A stretch of 64,000 bases of DNA, taken from Achromobacter anxifer. Its GTDB lineage: Bacteria > Pseudomonadota > Gammaproteobacteria > Burkholderiales > Burkholderiaceae_B. Of the stretch, positions 56,412 to 63,722 are shown in pieces (the stretch's first letter is position 1; every line of letters begins with the position of its first letter). A model generated the notes under the pieces. That model did not search any database and was not told the origin of the DNA. It worked only from the letters and a program-made list of their open reading frames with translations. The DNA lies in assembly GCF_903652925.1 (NCBI RefSeq), contig NZ_CAHLAR010000003.1, positions 310,001 to 374,000 of the forward strand. The letters are read 5' to 3'. The translations under genes and the position numbers were made by a program.

Positions 56412-56442
56412 CAAGCCCTCGCGCTCATGGCGCGGGGGCTTG
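56412..56442. terminator. Convergent terminator-like hairpin
   Basis: CAAGCCC (56412-56418) pairs with GGGCTTG (56436-56442), with inner CGCGC/GCGCG pairing. It overlaps the 3' end of the IclR gene and lies 41 bp past the channel stop, so it may serve both converging transcripts. Confidence 0.6.
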
Positions 56443-57195
56443 TTCCTTCATGCGCGTGGCCAGCGCCAGCGATTCGATGCGGCGCGCTGCCGACTGCAAC
56501 AGGGCCGTGGTCTTGTCCTGCGCGATGGTATTGAGCCGGGCCGCCAGAAAGGTCACCGTCAGCGCGCCGAACACGCGGCGGTCTTCCTGGAACACGGGCA
56601 CCGCGATGCCGGCCCGTTCCGGCGAGATCTCGCCGACTCCCAGATAAAACCCCTGCACCCGGATCCTGTCCAGATTGGCGGTGAATTCGGCCAGCGTCGC
56701 GCCCAGCCCCAGGCCGCGGATCTCGTCCGAATGGGACTCGTACAGGCGGCGCTGGTCCTTGCGCGGCAGGAACGCCACGATGGTCTTGGCCGTGGCGCCG
56801 CGGAACAGCGGATGGGCGCGCCCCCGTCCATGCGGAATGCCCAGTTCGTCGGGGCCGCGTTCATGGTGGATGTTGAGGATGCGCAGGCCGTGGATCACGC
56901 TGAGCAGCACGTCACCGCCCACCTGGTCCACCACCTCGCGCATGATGGGCCGCGCCACTCCCAGCACCGGATCGCCGTCGATGATGAGGTGGTCCAGTTC
57001 GATGATGCGCGGTCCCAGCTTGTAGCCCTCTCCCGTCACGCGCAGCAGATAGCCCAGGTCCGTCAGGTCGCGGATGTAGCGATAGCCCGTGGGCGCCGAA
57101 TACGACAGGCGCGAAATGATCTCGTCCGCCGTCAGCACCGGAGCTTCCAGGCTGAAGAGGTCAAGAATCGCTAGGGCTCGCTTCAGGGTGGACAT
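56425..57195 (-). CDS. IclR family transcriptional regulator
   Basis: This 256-residue protein has the IclR winged helix (STLKRALAILDLFSLEAPVLTADEIISRLSYSAPTGYRYIRDLTDLGYL) and the effector domain (HHERGPDELGIPHGRGRAHPLFRGATAKTIVAFLP, later GVGEISPERAGIAVPVFQ). ATG 57195 starts MSTLKRALAIL; the longer frame to 57270 is non-homologous. It diverges from a Bug receptor gene across an AT-rich region with two inverted repeats. It likely controls the uptake and hydrolysis genes that follow. Confidence 0.9.
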   Translation of the reverse strand: MSTLKRALAILDLFSLEAPVLTADEIISRLSYSAPTGYRYIRDLTDLGYLLRVTGEGYKLGPRIIELDHLIIDGDPVLGVARPIMREVVDQVGGDVLLSVIHGLRILNIHHERGPDELGIPHGRGRAHPLFRGATAKTIVAFLPRKDQRRLYESHSDEIRGLGLGATLAEFTANLDRIRVQGFYLGVGEISPERAGIAVPVFQEDRRVFGALTVTFLAARLNTIAQDKTTALLQSAARRIESLALATRMKEQAPAP

Positions 57196-57326
57196 GACGC
57201 TCGTGGGTTGGGAACAAGGCGGGATCGGGCGCAGCGTATCACAGGGGTCCAGGCCTCGCGCCCGGCCCATTGATGCCGCCTATCGCCATCGTTCTGACGC
57301 CGTGGTTTCATCTATCGTTTTCCTAT

Positions 57327-57349
57327 TTTTTATCATTTATAGATAAAAA
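57327..57349. promoter_or_regulatory. First IclR-type operator repeat
   Basis: TTTTTATC (57327-57334) and GATAAAAA (57342-57349) are perfect 8-bp arms with a 7-nt spacer, in the AT-rich gap between the divergent IclR and Bug genes. Confidence 0.5.
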
Positions 57350-57360
57350 CTAATTGGTTA

Positions 57361-57375
57361 GATAAATTTTTTATC
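57361..57375. promoter_or_regulatory. Second IclR-type operator repeat
   Basis: GATAAA (57361-57366) and TTTATC (57370-57375) are perfect 6-bp arms around TTT, sharing the half-site of the repeat just upstream. It lies about 80 bp before the Bug start. Confidence 0.45.
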
Positions 57376-57454
57376 GAATAATGATATTCAAACCAAGAGC
57401 GACGCGGCATTGCACATGCCCCGGGCCTTGCGGAAAACTCCAAGGGGAACACCT

Positions 57455-58468
57455 ATGAAGCAGTCTTGCGGGACCAAGGGCGGCATCAGCCGCCGGCATT
57501 TCCTGGGGGCTTCGGCCGCCGCATTGGCCGGCGCGGCGCTGGCCCGTCCCGGCCGCGCCTGGGCGGCCGGCTATCCGGGCGAGCGTCCCATCCAGTTCAT
57601 CGTGCCCTTCCCGGCCGGCGGCGGCACCGACCTGGTGGCGCGTCCGCTGGCCCAGGGCATAGGCGAAGCGCTCAAGCAGAGCGTCATCGTCATCAACAAG
57701 GGCGGAGCCGCCGGCAACATCGGCACCCAGCAGGCCGCGCGGTCCGCGCCGGACGGCTACACCGTCGCCCTGGGCTCCACCGGCACGCACACCGTGAACC
57801 AAAGCCTTTACGAGAACATCGGCTACGACCCCGTGAAGGACTTCGAGCCCGTGTCGATGGTCTGCTACTACAACAACGTGCTGGTGGTGCACCCGTCGTT
57901 TCCGGCGCGCACGCTGCAAGAGTTCGTCGCCCTCATCAAGGCCAATCCGGGCAAGTACTTCTACGGCATCACGCAGAACGGCAGCTCGGCGCACCTGGCC
58001 ATGGAATTGCTCAAGGCCACGGCGGGCCTGGACCTGCCCGGCGTGCCGTACAAGGGCGCGGCCGCGGCCGTCAACGACTTCCTGGGCGGACAGTTCCCCA
58101 TCCTGATGGACGTGGTGATCAACCAGCAGCAGTTCATCCAGGGCGGAAAATCCCGCCCGCTGGCCGTGACCTCGGCGCAGCGCGCCCAGGCATTGCCCGA
58201 CGTTCCGACCGTGGCGGAATCGGGCTTTCCCGGCTACCAGGCCATAGGCTGGAACGGCGTGTTCGTGCCCGCCGGCACGCCGGCCGCCATCGTGCAGACC
58301 TTGAACGCCGCCGTGCAAAGCGCGCTCAAGCAGCCCGCCCTGGAACAGCTGACCCGGAACGGACTGGAGCTGCACGGCAGCACGCCGCAGGAGCTGGGCC
58401 GTTTCGTCGCCACCGAAAGCGAGAAATGGCGCACGCTGATCAAGAACGCCAATATCAAGGCCACCTGA
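57455..58468 (+). CDS. Bug-family tripartite tricarboxylate receptor with Tat signal
   Basis: This 337-residue periplasmic binding protein has a Tat-type signal SRRHFLGASAAALAGAALA before AGYPGERPIQFIVPFPAGGG. Family landmarks are GGTDLVARPLAQ, NKGGAAGNIGTQQAARSAPDGYT, VPYKGAAAAVNDFLGGQ and TSAQRAQALPDVPTVAESG. Bug proteins capture carboxylates, amides or similar small molecules. AAGGGGA precedes ATG 57455. No TctA/TctB membrane genes are nearby, as is usual for Bug orphans. It overlaps the next gene by 1 nt. Confidence 0.93.
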   Translation: MKQSCGTKGGISRRHFLGASAAALAGAALARPGRAWAAGYPGERPIQFIVPFPAGGGTDLVARPLAQGIGEALKQSVIVINKGGAAGNIGTQQAARSAPDGYTVALGSTGTHTVNQSLYENIGYDPVKDFEPVSMVCYYNNVLVVHPSFPARTLQEFVALIKANPGKYFYGITQNGSSAHLAMELLKATAGLDLPGVPYKGAAAAVNDFLGGQFPILMDVVINQQQFIQGGKSRPLAVTSAQRAQALPDVPTVAESGFPGYQAIGWNGVFVPAGTPAAIVQTLNAAVQSALKQPALEQLTRNGLELHGSTPQELGRFVATESEKWRTLIKNANIKAT

Positions 58469-59352
58469 TGCAACGGATACCCTATGGCGTCCCGCTGGAT
58501 GCCGGCTCCAACCCCTGGCTGCCGCTGGACCGCGAACTGCGTTCGCAGGGACTGCGCGCCGCGAACGCCGCGCCGGTGCGCGCGGTGGTCTGCGTCACGG
58601 TCCACGTGGACGGCCCCGCCGTCGAGGTCGGCCGCAAGCAGTTTCCCGCCGGCCCCCATACCGCCGGCCGCTATGCGATCCGGCGCGGCGTGCCGCGGCA
58701 CCTGGATATCCTGGCGCGCCACGGCATGCCGGCCACCTTCTTCGCCTGCGGCTACGACGTCGAGCACTACCCTGCCACCTTCCGCCGCATCCTGGAGGCG
58801 GGACACGAAATCGCCGCGCACGGCTATCTGCACGAGGCCTGGGACCTGGGCGAGGACGAGCCCGCGCTGCTGGAGAAGACCCACCGCATCATCCAGCGCG
58901 AGCTGGGCGTGACGCCGGTGGGCTGGTGCTCGCCCTCGGGCCGCAAGAGCCACCGCACCCTGCCCGCGCTGCAACGCCTGGGCTATTGCTACGACGCCAG
59001 CGAAAAGGACCAGGACCGTCCATATCTGCCAGCGGGCGCGGCGGACTTCATCATGCTGCCCAACAACACCGTCTCGCTGGACGACTATCCATTCTATTTC
59101 TCGGGCCACAGCCTGGCGGCTGAAGCCTATGACAACTGGGTGCAGGAGTTCGAGGCGCTGCGCCAGGCCGAAGGCTACGTGCACCTGACCGTGCATCCCA
59201 AGGCCGCCGGCGGTTCCGGCACGCCCGCCCGCGCCGCCGCGCTGGACCGCTACCTGGCCTATCTGGCCGCCCAACCCGATGTGCACGTCATGACGCTGGA
59301 AGCGCTGGCGCGCCACTGCCTTGCCCGCCCCGACGCCTGGAGAAACGCATGA
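58468..59352 (+). CDS. NodB-fold polysaccharide deacetylase-like hydrolase (intact metal site)
   Basis: This 294-residue protein has the NodB homology domain. The metal ligands are present: D48 in VTVHVDGP, H118 and H122 in HEIAAHGYLHE. Other parts are ATFFACGYDVEHYP, GWCSPSGRKSHRTLPALQRLGY (active-site Arg/Ser region) and LTVHPKAAG near the C-terminus with a likely catalytic His. It has no signal peptide, so it acts in the cytosol, perhaps on an amide or N-acyl small molecule as in the allantoinase PuuE branch. It overlaps the Bug stop by 1 nt and the next gene by 4 nt. Confidence 0.85.
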   Translation: MQRIPYGVPLDAGSNPWLPLDRELRSQGLRAANAAPVRAVVCVTVHVDGPAVEVGRKQFPAGPHTAGRYAIRRGVPRHLDILARHGMPATFFACGYDVEHYPATFRRILEAGHEIAAHGYLHEAWDLGEDEPALLEKTHRIIQRELGVTPVGWCSPSGRKSHRTLPALQRLGYCYDASEKDQDRPYLPAGAADFIMLPNNTVSLDDYPFYFSGHSLAAEAYDNWVQEFEALRQAEGYVHLTVHPKAAGGSGTPARAAALDRYLAYLAAQPDVHVMTLEALARHCLARPDAWRNA

Positions 59353-60119
59353 GCGCCGACAAGACCGTGCTGGTCACCATCAATGTGCAGGGCATAGGCC
59401 CCGAGGCCGCGACCCAGCCCGAGACTGCGCTGCACGGGCGCGACGCGCATGGCCGCTACACCTATGGCGGCGGCCTGGCGCGCGTGCTGGACATGCTGCG
59501 CCGCCAGGGCGTGCGCGCCACCCTGTTCTGGCCCGTGTTCGAGGCGGAACGCTGCCGCGGCCTGCTGGAGCAAAGCCTGCGCGACGGTCATGAGGCGGCT
59601 TCGCAGGGCAACGCCTACGAAGACCTGGCCAAGCTGGGTGAGCGCGAAGGCGACGTGCTGGAACAGGCCCGCGACCGCCTGGCCGAACTGGCCGGCGTAA
59701 CGCCGCAAGGCTTCCGCTACACCGGCAGCTCATTCACCGCCGCCACCCTGCCGCTGCTGCAGCGGCTGGGCTACCGCTACGACAGCAGCGCCATCGACGA
59801 CGACGCGCCCTACGCGCTGGACGCGGACGGCGCCCCGGGCATGGTGGAACTGCCCTGGAGCGAAGGCCTGTGCGACGCCACCCACTTCAGCCGCCGCGTC
59901 ACCCAGGACCGCGCCTATGCGCATTGGGTGGAACAGGGCGACGCGCTGCTGGCGGCCGAGGGCTATGCCTGCCTGACATTGCATCCGCGCGCGGACAACG
60001 GCGTCGGCCGCGCCGCCCGGTTGCAAAAGGTCGAACAGTTGCTGGAACGCTTCCGCGCCGCGGGCGCAAGCTTCAGGACCTGCGCGGAACTGGCCGCCGG
60101 CCAGACGCAGGCGCGCTGA
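59349..60119 (+). CDS. NodB-fold deacetylase paralogue lacking the metal ligands
   Basis: This 256-residue protein is a paralogue of the gene before it: VLVTINVQGIGPE, VRATLFWPVFEAER, GHEAASQGNAYED, GFRYTGSSFTAATLPLLQRLGY and LTLHPRADNG align in order. The three metal ligands are replaced: Asp by Gln14, the first His by Gln86 and the second by Tyr90. It is therefore probably not a metal hydrolase by itself. The frame is intact and coupled by a 4-nt overlap to its catalytic neighbour, suggesting a partner or regulatory subunit. Confidence 0.82.
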   Translation: MSADKTVLVTINVQGIGPEAATQPETALHGRDAHGRYTYGGGLARVLDMLRRQGVRATLFWPVFEAERCRGLLEQSLRDGHEAASQGNAYEDLAKLGEREGDVLEQARDRLAELAGVTPQGFRYTGSSFTAATLPLLQRLGYRYDSSAIDDDAPYALDADGAPGMVELPWSEGLCDATHFSRRVTQDRAYAHWVEQGDALLAAEGYACLTLHPRADNGVGRAARLQKVEQLLERFRAAGASFRTCAELAAGQTQAR

Positions 60120-60141
60120 GGCCGCGGCGCGCCCGGCGCCT

Positions 60142-60176
60142 TTGCACTGGTAAACCCTGAGCAATATTGGCGCCAA
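60142..60176 (+). promoter_or_regulatory. Candidate promoter and palindrome ahead of the C45 gene
   Basis: TTGCAC (60142-60147) and TATTGG (60165-60170) are 17 bp apart. The palindrome TTGGCGCCAA at 60167-60176 overlaps the putative -10. This would give the C45 and binding-protein genes their own control. Confidence 0.35.
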
Positions 60177-60242
60177 AATAAGCTAACATTTTTTCGCCAC
60201 ATTATTCCCTCCGCTTGCGGCGCGCCGCGCCGCCATACGTCC

Positions 60243-61379
60243 ATGACCCAGATCACTCAATTTCCCTTCGTATCGGTTTCGGGCGCGCCCGAAGCCCGCG
60301 GCCGTTCCTATGGCCAGCAAGCCGCCGACCGCGTGCGCAAGAGCGCCAAGATGTATGGCCAGACGCTGGTCGACCTGGGCTACGACGCCATGGCGCGCAC
60401 CCAGCTCATCAACAGCTTCGCGCGCGAGATCGAGAACTTCGCGCCGCACTACCTGGAAGAAATGCGCGGCATCGCCGCCGGCGCCGACGTGCCGTTCGAA
60501 GACATCGTGATGGTGAACGCCCGCACCGAGGTCATCGCCAAGGCCCGCGCCGAGAAGAAGAAGGCCGCCGAACTGGAGCCGGGCGACGGCTGCACCGGCG
60601 CCCTGATCCTGCCGACGCGCTCGGCCAACGGCCGCCTGATCCATGGCCAGAACTGGGACTGGCGCGCGGAATGCGCCGAGACCGCCATCGTGCTGCGCGT
60701 GCGCAACGACAACGGCCCCGACATCCTGACCTTCGTCGAGGCCGGCGGCCTGGCGCGCAGCGGCCTGAACAGCGCCGGCGTTTCGATCACCGCCAACTAC
60801 CTGGAGTCGGACCGCGACTTCCGTCAACTGGGCGTGCCGCTGTCACTGATCCGCCGCAAGGTGCTGGAACAGGAACACTTCGCGCTGGCCATCAAGGCCG
60901 TGGCGACCACGCCCAAGTCCTGCTCCAACAACATCATGATCGGCATGGCCGCGGGCTTCGGCGTGGACTATGAATGCACCACCGACGAAGCCTTCCCCAT
61001 CTATCCGGGCAGCGACGACCTGATCGTGCACGCCAACCACTGGGTCAGCGAAGTGGCCCTGGGCAAGCTGCGCGACACGGGCCGCGCCAGCACGCCGGAA
61101 AGCGCCTACCGCGACTGGCGCGTGCGCCGGCTGCTGAACGAAGCGTCCAAGCTGACGCGCGAGGACCTCAAGCGCGCGCTGTTCGACGACTTCGGCACGC
61201 CCTATTCCGTCTGCCGTCCGCCGCGCCCGGGCAGCCATGACAACCTGTCGGCCACGGTCGCCATGGTCATCATGGAGCCGGCCGCCGGGCTGATGGAAGT
61301 CGCGCCGCTGCCGGCACTGAACCGCACTTTCACCCGCTACAGTCTGACCGCCGAACCCGAACTGCTGGCCGCCGCCTGA
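60243..61379 (+). CDS. C45-family acyltransferase / amidohydrolase (Ntn-type, acyl-CoA:6-APA acyltransferase-like)
   Basis: This 378-residue protein belongs to the peptidase C45 family of N-terminal nucleophile hydrolases. The self-processing site is Gly116-Cys117 in LEPGDGCTGALILPT. Downstream landmarks include LIHGQNWDWRAEC and FVEAGGLARSGLNSAGVSITANYLE. The N-terminal 116 residues would become the small subunit after cleavage. These enzymes hydrolyse or transfer acyl groups on amides. The gene lies between two NodB-fold genes and a periplasmic binding protein. Confidence 0.88.
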   Translation: MTQITQFPFVSVSGAPEARGRSYGQQAADRVRKSAKMYGQTLVDLGYDAMARTQLINSFAREIENFAPHYLEEMRGIAAGADVPFEDIVMVNARTEVIAKARAEKKKAAELEPGDGCTGALILPTRSANGRLIHGQNWDWRAECAETAIVLRVRNDNGPDILTFVEAGGLARSGLNSAGVSITANYLESDRDFRQLGVPLSLIRRKVLEQEHFALAIKAVATTPKSCSNNIMIGMAAGFGVDYECTTDEAFPIYPGSDDLIVHANHWVSEVALGKLRDTGRASTPESAYRDWRVRRLLNEASKLTREDLKRALFDDFGTPYSVCRPPRPGSHDNLSATVAMVIMEPAAGLMEVAPLPALNRTFTRYSLTAEPELLAAA

Positions 61380-61417
61380 GCGGCGCGCGCCCGCGCAACC
61401 CCAAGGGAGACGTATCA

Positions 61418-62983
61418 ATGAAAAAAAACATATTGGACGCCGCGGTTGCGCTGGCACTGGGCGCGATGGCCGGCGCGGCGTGGGCGCAATCCGCCCCGCC
61501 GCTGCGCATTTCGCTCACGGCCGACATCCGCTCCACCGAGCCCGGCGTCAACCGCGACAGCAATAGCGACGCGGTGGTGCTGCACATCGTCGAAGGGCTG
61601 GTGGCCTATGGCGAGGACGCCGAGGTGCGCCCCCTGCTGGCCAAGTCGGTCGACATCAGCCCGGACGGCAAGACCTATACCTTCAAGCTGCGCGACGGCA
61701 TCAAGTTCCATAACGGCAAGCCGATGAGCTCGGCCGACGTGCTGTGGACCTGGCAGCACTACACCGCCGCCAATTCCGGCTGGCGCTGCGCCAGCGAGTT
61801 CGACGGCCGCGGCGCGGTCAAGGTGACAGGCGTGGAAGCGCCGGACACGCAGACCGTGGTCTACCACATCGACAAGCCCAGCAGCCTGTTCCTGGCGACG
61901 CTGGCGCGCGCCGACTGTGGCGGCACCGGCATCCTGTCCAAGGATTCGGTGCGCGCGGACGGCAGCTGGGACAAGCCCATCGGCACCGGCCCGTTCGAAC
62001 TGGCGGAGTGGAAGCGCGGCGAGTACGTGCGCCTGACGAAGTTCGCCGGCTATTCGAACCTGGACGGCAAGCGCGACGGCTACACAGGGTCGAAGCGGCC
62101 GCTGGTGGATGAGGTGCGCTTCCTGATCGTGCCGGACGATTCCACCGCCAAGGCGGCCTTGCAGCGCGGCAATATCGACATCATCGAGGACGTGTCCAAC
62201 AGCGACGTGCCGGTGTTGCAGGCCACGCCCAACGTCAAGGTGGCGCATGCGCCGGTGATGAGCATGACGGCGCTGCTGATGCAGACCAAGGATACGGTGC
62301 TGGCCAATCCCAAGATGCGCCAGGCCCTGGCCCACGCCATCGACTACCAGCAGCTGGCGGCGGCCGTGACCGAGGGCCTGGCCCAGCCCAACAATTCGAT
62401 CGTGCCTCTGGTGTCGCCCTACCACGACGCGGCGCAGAAGCAGGGCTGGAACTACGATCCGGCGCTGGCGCAGAAGCTGTTGGGCGAGGCGGGCTACAAG
62501 GGGCAGGAACTGACGATCCTGACCACCAAGCGCTATCCCCAGTCGTACAACTCGGCGGTGATCATCCAGGCGATGCTGCAGGCGGTGGGCGTGAAGGCGC
62601 AGCTGTCGGTGGTGGAATGGGCGACGCAGCTGGACCGCTATAACGCGGGCACTTACCAGATGATGACGTTCCCCTATTCGGCGCGGCTGGACGCGGCGCT
62701 GAACTACGAGATGGTGACGGGGGACAAGGCGAAGCAGCCGCGCAAGGTCTGGGACAATCCGGCGGCGCTGAAGCTGATCGAGACGGCGTCGGCGGATACG
62801 GCTCCGGCGAAGCGGCAGGCTTCGTTCGATCAGCTGCATAAGTTGTTCCTGGCGGATGTGCCTAGCATTCCTTTGTATAACGGGTTGGATATTGGGGCTT
62901 ATCGGGGGGATATCAGGGGGTATCAGCCTTGGGCGGTTAAGAAGCCTCGGGCTTGGGAGGTGGAGAGGGTGGCGGCGCCTTGA
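61418..62983 (+). CDS. ABC transporter substrate-binding protein, family 5
   Basis: This 521-residue periplasmic binding protein has a signal peptide ending AGAAWAQ. Family-5 landmarks include LRISLTADIRSTEPGVNRDSNSDAVVLHIVEGLVAYGED, YTFKLRDGIKFHNGKPMSSADVLWTW and GTGPFELAEWKRGEYVRL. GGGAG precedes ATG 61418. No permease or ATPase is in the window; these may follow beyond the right edge or be shared. From about 62,800 the codons switch to G- or T-ending forms, unlike the rest of the gene. Confidence 0.9.
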   Translation: MKKNILDAAVALALGAMAGAAWAQSAPPLRISLTADIRSTEPGVNRDSNSDAVVLHIVEGLVAYGEDAEVRPLLAKSVDISPDGKTYTFKLRDGIKFHNGKPMSSADVLWTWQHYTAANSGWRCASEFDGRGAVKVTGVEAPDTQTVVYHIDKPSSLFLATLARADCGGTGILSKDSVRADGSWDKPIGTGPFELAEWKRGEYVRLTKFAGYSNLDGKRDGYTGSKRPLVDEVRFLIVPDDSTAKAALQRGNIDIIEDVSNSDVPVLQATPNVKVAHAPVMSMTALLMQTKDTVLANPKMRQALAHAIDYQQLAAAVTEGLAQPNNSIVPLVSPYHDAAQKQGWNYDPALAQKLLGEAGYKGQELTILTTKRYPQSYNSAVIIQAMLQAVGVKAQLSVVEWATQLDRYNAGTYQMMTFPYSARLDAALNYEMVTGDKAKQPRKVWDNPAALKLIETASADTAPAKRQASFDQLHKLFLADVPSIPLYNGLDIGAYRGDIRGYQPWAVKKPRAWEVERVAAP

Positions 62984-63028
62984 AGCTGTCTTTGTTGCTG
63001 CTGCTGTTGGTGTCTTCGTAGGCCGCCC

Positions 63029-63184
63029 GGCGGCTCGGCCCTCTGGGCGGCGAGCGCCCACGATTGCGGTCCGGAGCCTTCGCTCCGGACTGCCCCGTCG
63101 TCATCGTCGTCACCGCCTACGGCGGCTCCTTCCGATTCCCTCGGGCGCATCGAGGTTGCTCGCCACCCAGAGGGCCGAGCCGCC
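63029..63184. repeat. Long inverted repeat enclosing smaller hairpins
   Basis: Arms 63029-63055 and 63158-63184 (27 bp, 26 matching) begin GGCGGCTCGG and end CCGAGCCGCC. Inside are GTCCGGAGC/GCTCCGGAC (63069-63077 and 63082-63090) with a CTTC loop and CCGCC/GGCGG (63113-63125). The nested layout resembles a mobile or REP-like intergenic element. Confidence 0.85.
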
Positions 63185-63250
63185 AGGCTACGGGTTTCTT
63201 GGTTTGCTGCGCCGTCGGACCTGTGGGTGGGGGAGAGGTTTGCGGGGCCC

Positions 63251-63284
63251 GCTGCTTGCGGCCGCGCGGGCGGCCGCAAGCAGC
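63251..63284. repeat. Perfect palindrome with 14-bp arms
   Basis: GCTGCTTGCGGCCG (63251-63264) and CGGCCGCAAGCAGC (63271-63284) surround CGCGGG. It would form a very stable hairpin in either strand. No U-tract follows. Confidence 0.9.
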
Positions 63285-63340
63285 TTACGTGGTGGTGGAG
63301 CGTCGGGGCGGGGTGCGCTGGCGCGCTGGCGGGGGGGCTC

Positions 63341-63529
63341 GGTTTTGCTGGCCGCGTTTTGCTGATCGCGTTTTTGCTGTTCTTGCTCTTGCTGTTCTTG
63401 GTTTTGCTGCTGTTGCTTTTGCCGTTCCTGCTTTTGCCGTCTTTTCTGTTCCTGCTTTTGCTGCCCTCGCATTTGCTGTTCTTGCTTTTGCCGTCCTCGC
63501 TTCTGCCCTCCGCGCTTTTCCCTTCCTCC
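63341..63529. repeat. Degenerate 15-bp minisatellite (about 12-13 units)
   Basis: About 12-13 units fit the consensus CTTTTGCTGTTCTTG; one unit is followed by a 9-bp partial copy (63446-63454). The plus strand is strongly pyrimidine-rich. All three plus frames and two minus frames stay open for long stretches because the period is a multiple of three. Confidence 0.85.
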
Positions 63530-63618
63530 TAGTCCCCCCCTCCCGCGTTTCCCCCTTCCGCTCTTCACGCCCCCTCTCTGATCGCCTCTCAGCCTCGGTC
63601 ATGCCTATTAGGGATACT

Positions 63619-63643
63619 ACTGGTATCTCTTTGGGATACCAGT
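63619..63643. promoter_or_regulatory. GntR-type operator upstream of the GntR gene
   Basis: ACTGGTATC (63619-63627) and GATACCAGT (63635-63643) are perfect 9-bp arms with a 7-nt spacer, 80-104 bp before the GntR start. GGGATAC also occurs just upstream and a further GGTACC follows, so more than one half-site may be present. Confidence 0.6.
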
Positions 63644-63722
63644 GGGGTACCTTCTCATCCGTTGCGCGGGACGGCAACTTGGAGTCTCTGTCGTTCGCGC
63701 CTTTTTCTTACTTGCAATACAC

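Larger units (their letters stand above)
62984..63722. other. Structured 739-bp non-coding region ahead of the GntR gene
   Basis: No convincing gene is found here; the short open frames on both strands are low complexity. It contains, in order, a 27-bp inverted repeat with hairpins inside, a 14-bp-arm palindrome, a 15-bp minisatellite, and a GntR-type operator. Each is listed separately. Confidence 0.75.

Noticed and set aside
63285-63677. Ala-Lys-rich minus-strand protein resembling histone H1-like tails
   Set aside because: The composition follows from the minisatellite, which is open in most frames. The N-terminal part has no homology I recognise and no ribosome binding site is visible.
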